A DNA stretch of 5,061 bases from Desulfobacterales bacterium (GTDB taxonomy: Bacteria; Desulfobacterota; DSM-4660; Desulfatiglandales; Desulfatiglandaceae), in NCBI GenBank assembly GCA_027061865.1, contig JAMOVZ010000457.1, forward strand, positions 1 to 5,061, read 5' to 3'. Both the position numbers and the translations under genes were made by a program. Below, piece by piece: positions 4,549-5,061 of the stretch. Below the pieces are notes generated by a model. The model ran no database searches, had not been told where the DNA came from, and saw only the letters and a program-made list of their open reading frames with translations. Every line of letters begins with the position of its first letter. The first letter of the stretch is position 1.

Positions 4549-5061
4549 TTGAAAATCCTGCTTGTACATCCCTACTTCCTTGAACAAAGGATCCATGATG
4601 AGGAGATAAACGCCCCACCCATCGGCATCTACTACATAGGAGCCGCTTTGAGGGCTGAAGGCCACGAGGTGGAGGTCCTTAACTTTTACAATATTCAAGG
4701 CTCACAGGATCAAGCCGCCCGCCTGCTTCAAGAAAAAAGGCCTCAGGTGGTAGGGTTTTCCGTGCTACATGCCAACCGCTGGGGGGCGGTAAGGCTTGCA
4801 AAACTAGTCAAAGAACTACTTCCAGAGGCCTGGGTGGTCTTTGGAGGGGTGGGGGCTACATTCCTTTGGAGACACCTGCTTGAAAATTTCCCTGAAATAG
4901 ACGTGGTGGTAACAGGGGAGGCCGAAGCCACCATGAGGGAGCTGATACGCTCTGTTGAGCATGCCAGGGACCCTGATCTTTCAGGTATCGAGGGTATCTC
5001 ATTTAGGAAAAATGGCGGACCGGTCCATACGGGAAATCGTCCACTTATCAATGACCTTGAT
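4549..5061 (+). CDS. cobalamin-binding radical SAM protein, N-terminal part
   Basis: 171 residues are present and the gene runs off the right edge. The sequence is a B12-binding Rossmann domain of the type found at the front of B12-dependent radical SAM enzymes, which methylate or rearrange unactivated carbons or carry out ring chemistry. Visible features are ILLVHPYF at the N-terminus, NAPPIGIYYIGAALRAEGHEV (about 23-43), VVGFSVLHANRWGAVRLAK, VVFGGVGATF, and DVVVTGEAEATMRELI near 122-137. The canonical DxHxxG cobalamin ligand is absent, as is usual in this group. The radical SAM CxxxCxxC must lie outside the window, so the radical SAM half is inferred from the domain pattern. The start is TTG at 4549, with GGAG seven bases upstream and an in-frame stop at 4543-4545, so no longer form is possible. 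The substrate cannot be told. Confidence 0.88.
   Translation, partial: MKILLVHPYFLEQRIHDEEINAPPIGIYYIGAALRAEGHEVEVLNFYNIQGSQDQAARLLQEKRPQVVGFSVLHANRWGAVRLAKLVKELLPEAWVVFGGVGATFLWRHLLENFPEIDVVVTGEAEATMRELIRSVEHARDPDLSGIEGISFRKNGGPVHTGNRPLINDLD

Noticed and set aside
4366..4698. 110-residue minus-strand open frame
   Set aside because: It overlaps the start of the EAL-like/HDOD gene in another frame and is antisense to the radical SAM gene, whose frame matches a known domain.
4743..5051. 102-residue minus-strand open frame
   Set aside because: It is antisense to the well-supported B12-binding domain, and its Ser/Thr/Pro-rich composition is typical of an antisense shadow.

Overview
The window looks like ordinary chromosomal DNA from a Gram-negative anaerobe, most likely one of the Desulfobacterota (formerly deltaproteobacteria). 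This is inferred from the mix of genes: a zinc-ribbon/Yip1 membrane protein, a stand-alone NifU/IscU-type scaffold with an N-terminal helix, a compact EAL-like/HDOD regulator and a cobalamin-binding radical SAM protein. Base composition is near 50% GC, and several genes probably start at TTG. No rRNA, tRNA, CRISPR array, phage gene or intact insertion sequence is visible. Seven protein-coding genes are supported; the two at the window edges are cut off.

Layout. Positions 1-1647 hold a tightly packed minus-strand operon. In transcription order it contains a 90-residue four-cysteine protein (1375-1647), a zinc-ribbon plus Yip1-like membrane protein (542-1378, overlapping the first gene by 4 bp), and the N-terminal part of a UvrD-family helicase (1-529, running off the left edge). 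A divergent promoter region (about 1648-1753) separates this operon from a plus-strand histidine phosphatase (1754-2362). The phosphatase gene converges, with a 13-bp gap, on a minus-strand Fe-S cluster scaffold gene (2376-2825). A 366-bp non-coding stretch (2826-3191) carries the scaffold promoter, a TTGAC inverted repeat, a REP-like motif and a run of small hairpins. Next is a minus-strand EAL-like/HDOD protein (3192-4403). A second divergent promoter region (4404-4548) leads to a plus-strand cobalamin-binding radical SAM gene (4549 to the right edge).

Functional reading. The genes do not form one pathway. Fe-S or metal-cysteine chemistry recurs: the four-cysteine protein, the zinc ribbon, the scaffold and the radical SAM enzyme. 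The EAL-like/HDOD protein probably acts in intracellular signalling by protein interaction.

Most notable point. The small protein at 1375-1647 has the cysteine layout C-x21-C-x2-C-x5-C, with an early aspartate/phenylalanine-proline element and a basic tail. This resembles actinobacterial WhiB Fe-S regulators in what appears to be a non-actinobacterial genome. It may be an undescribed WhiB-like redox protein, but that rests on motif reading alone.
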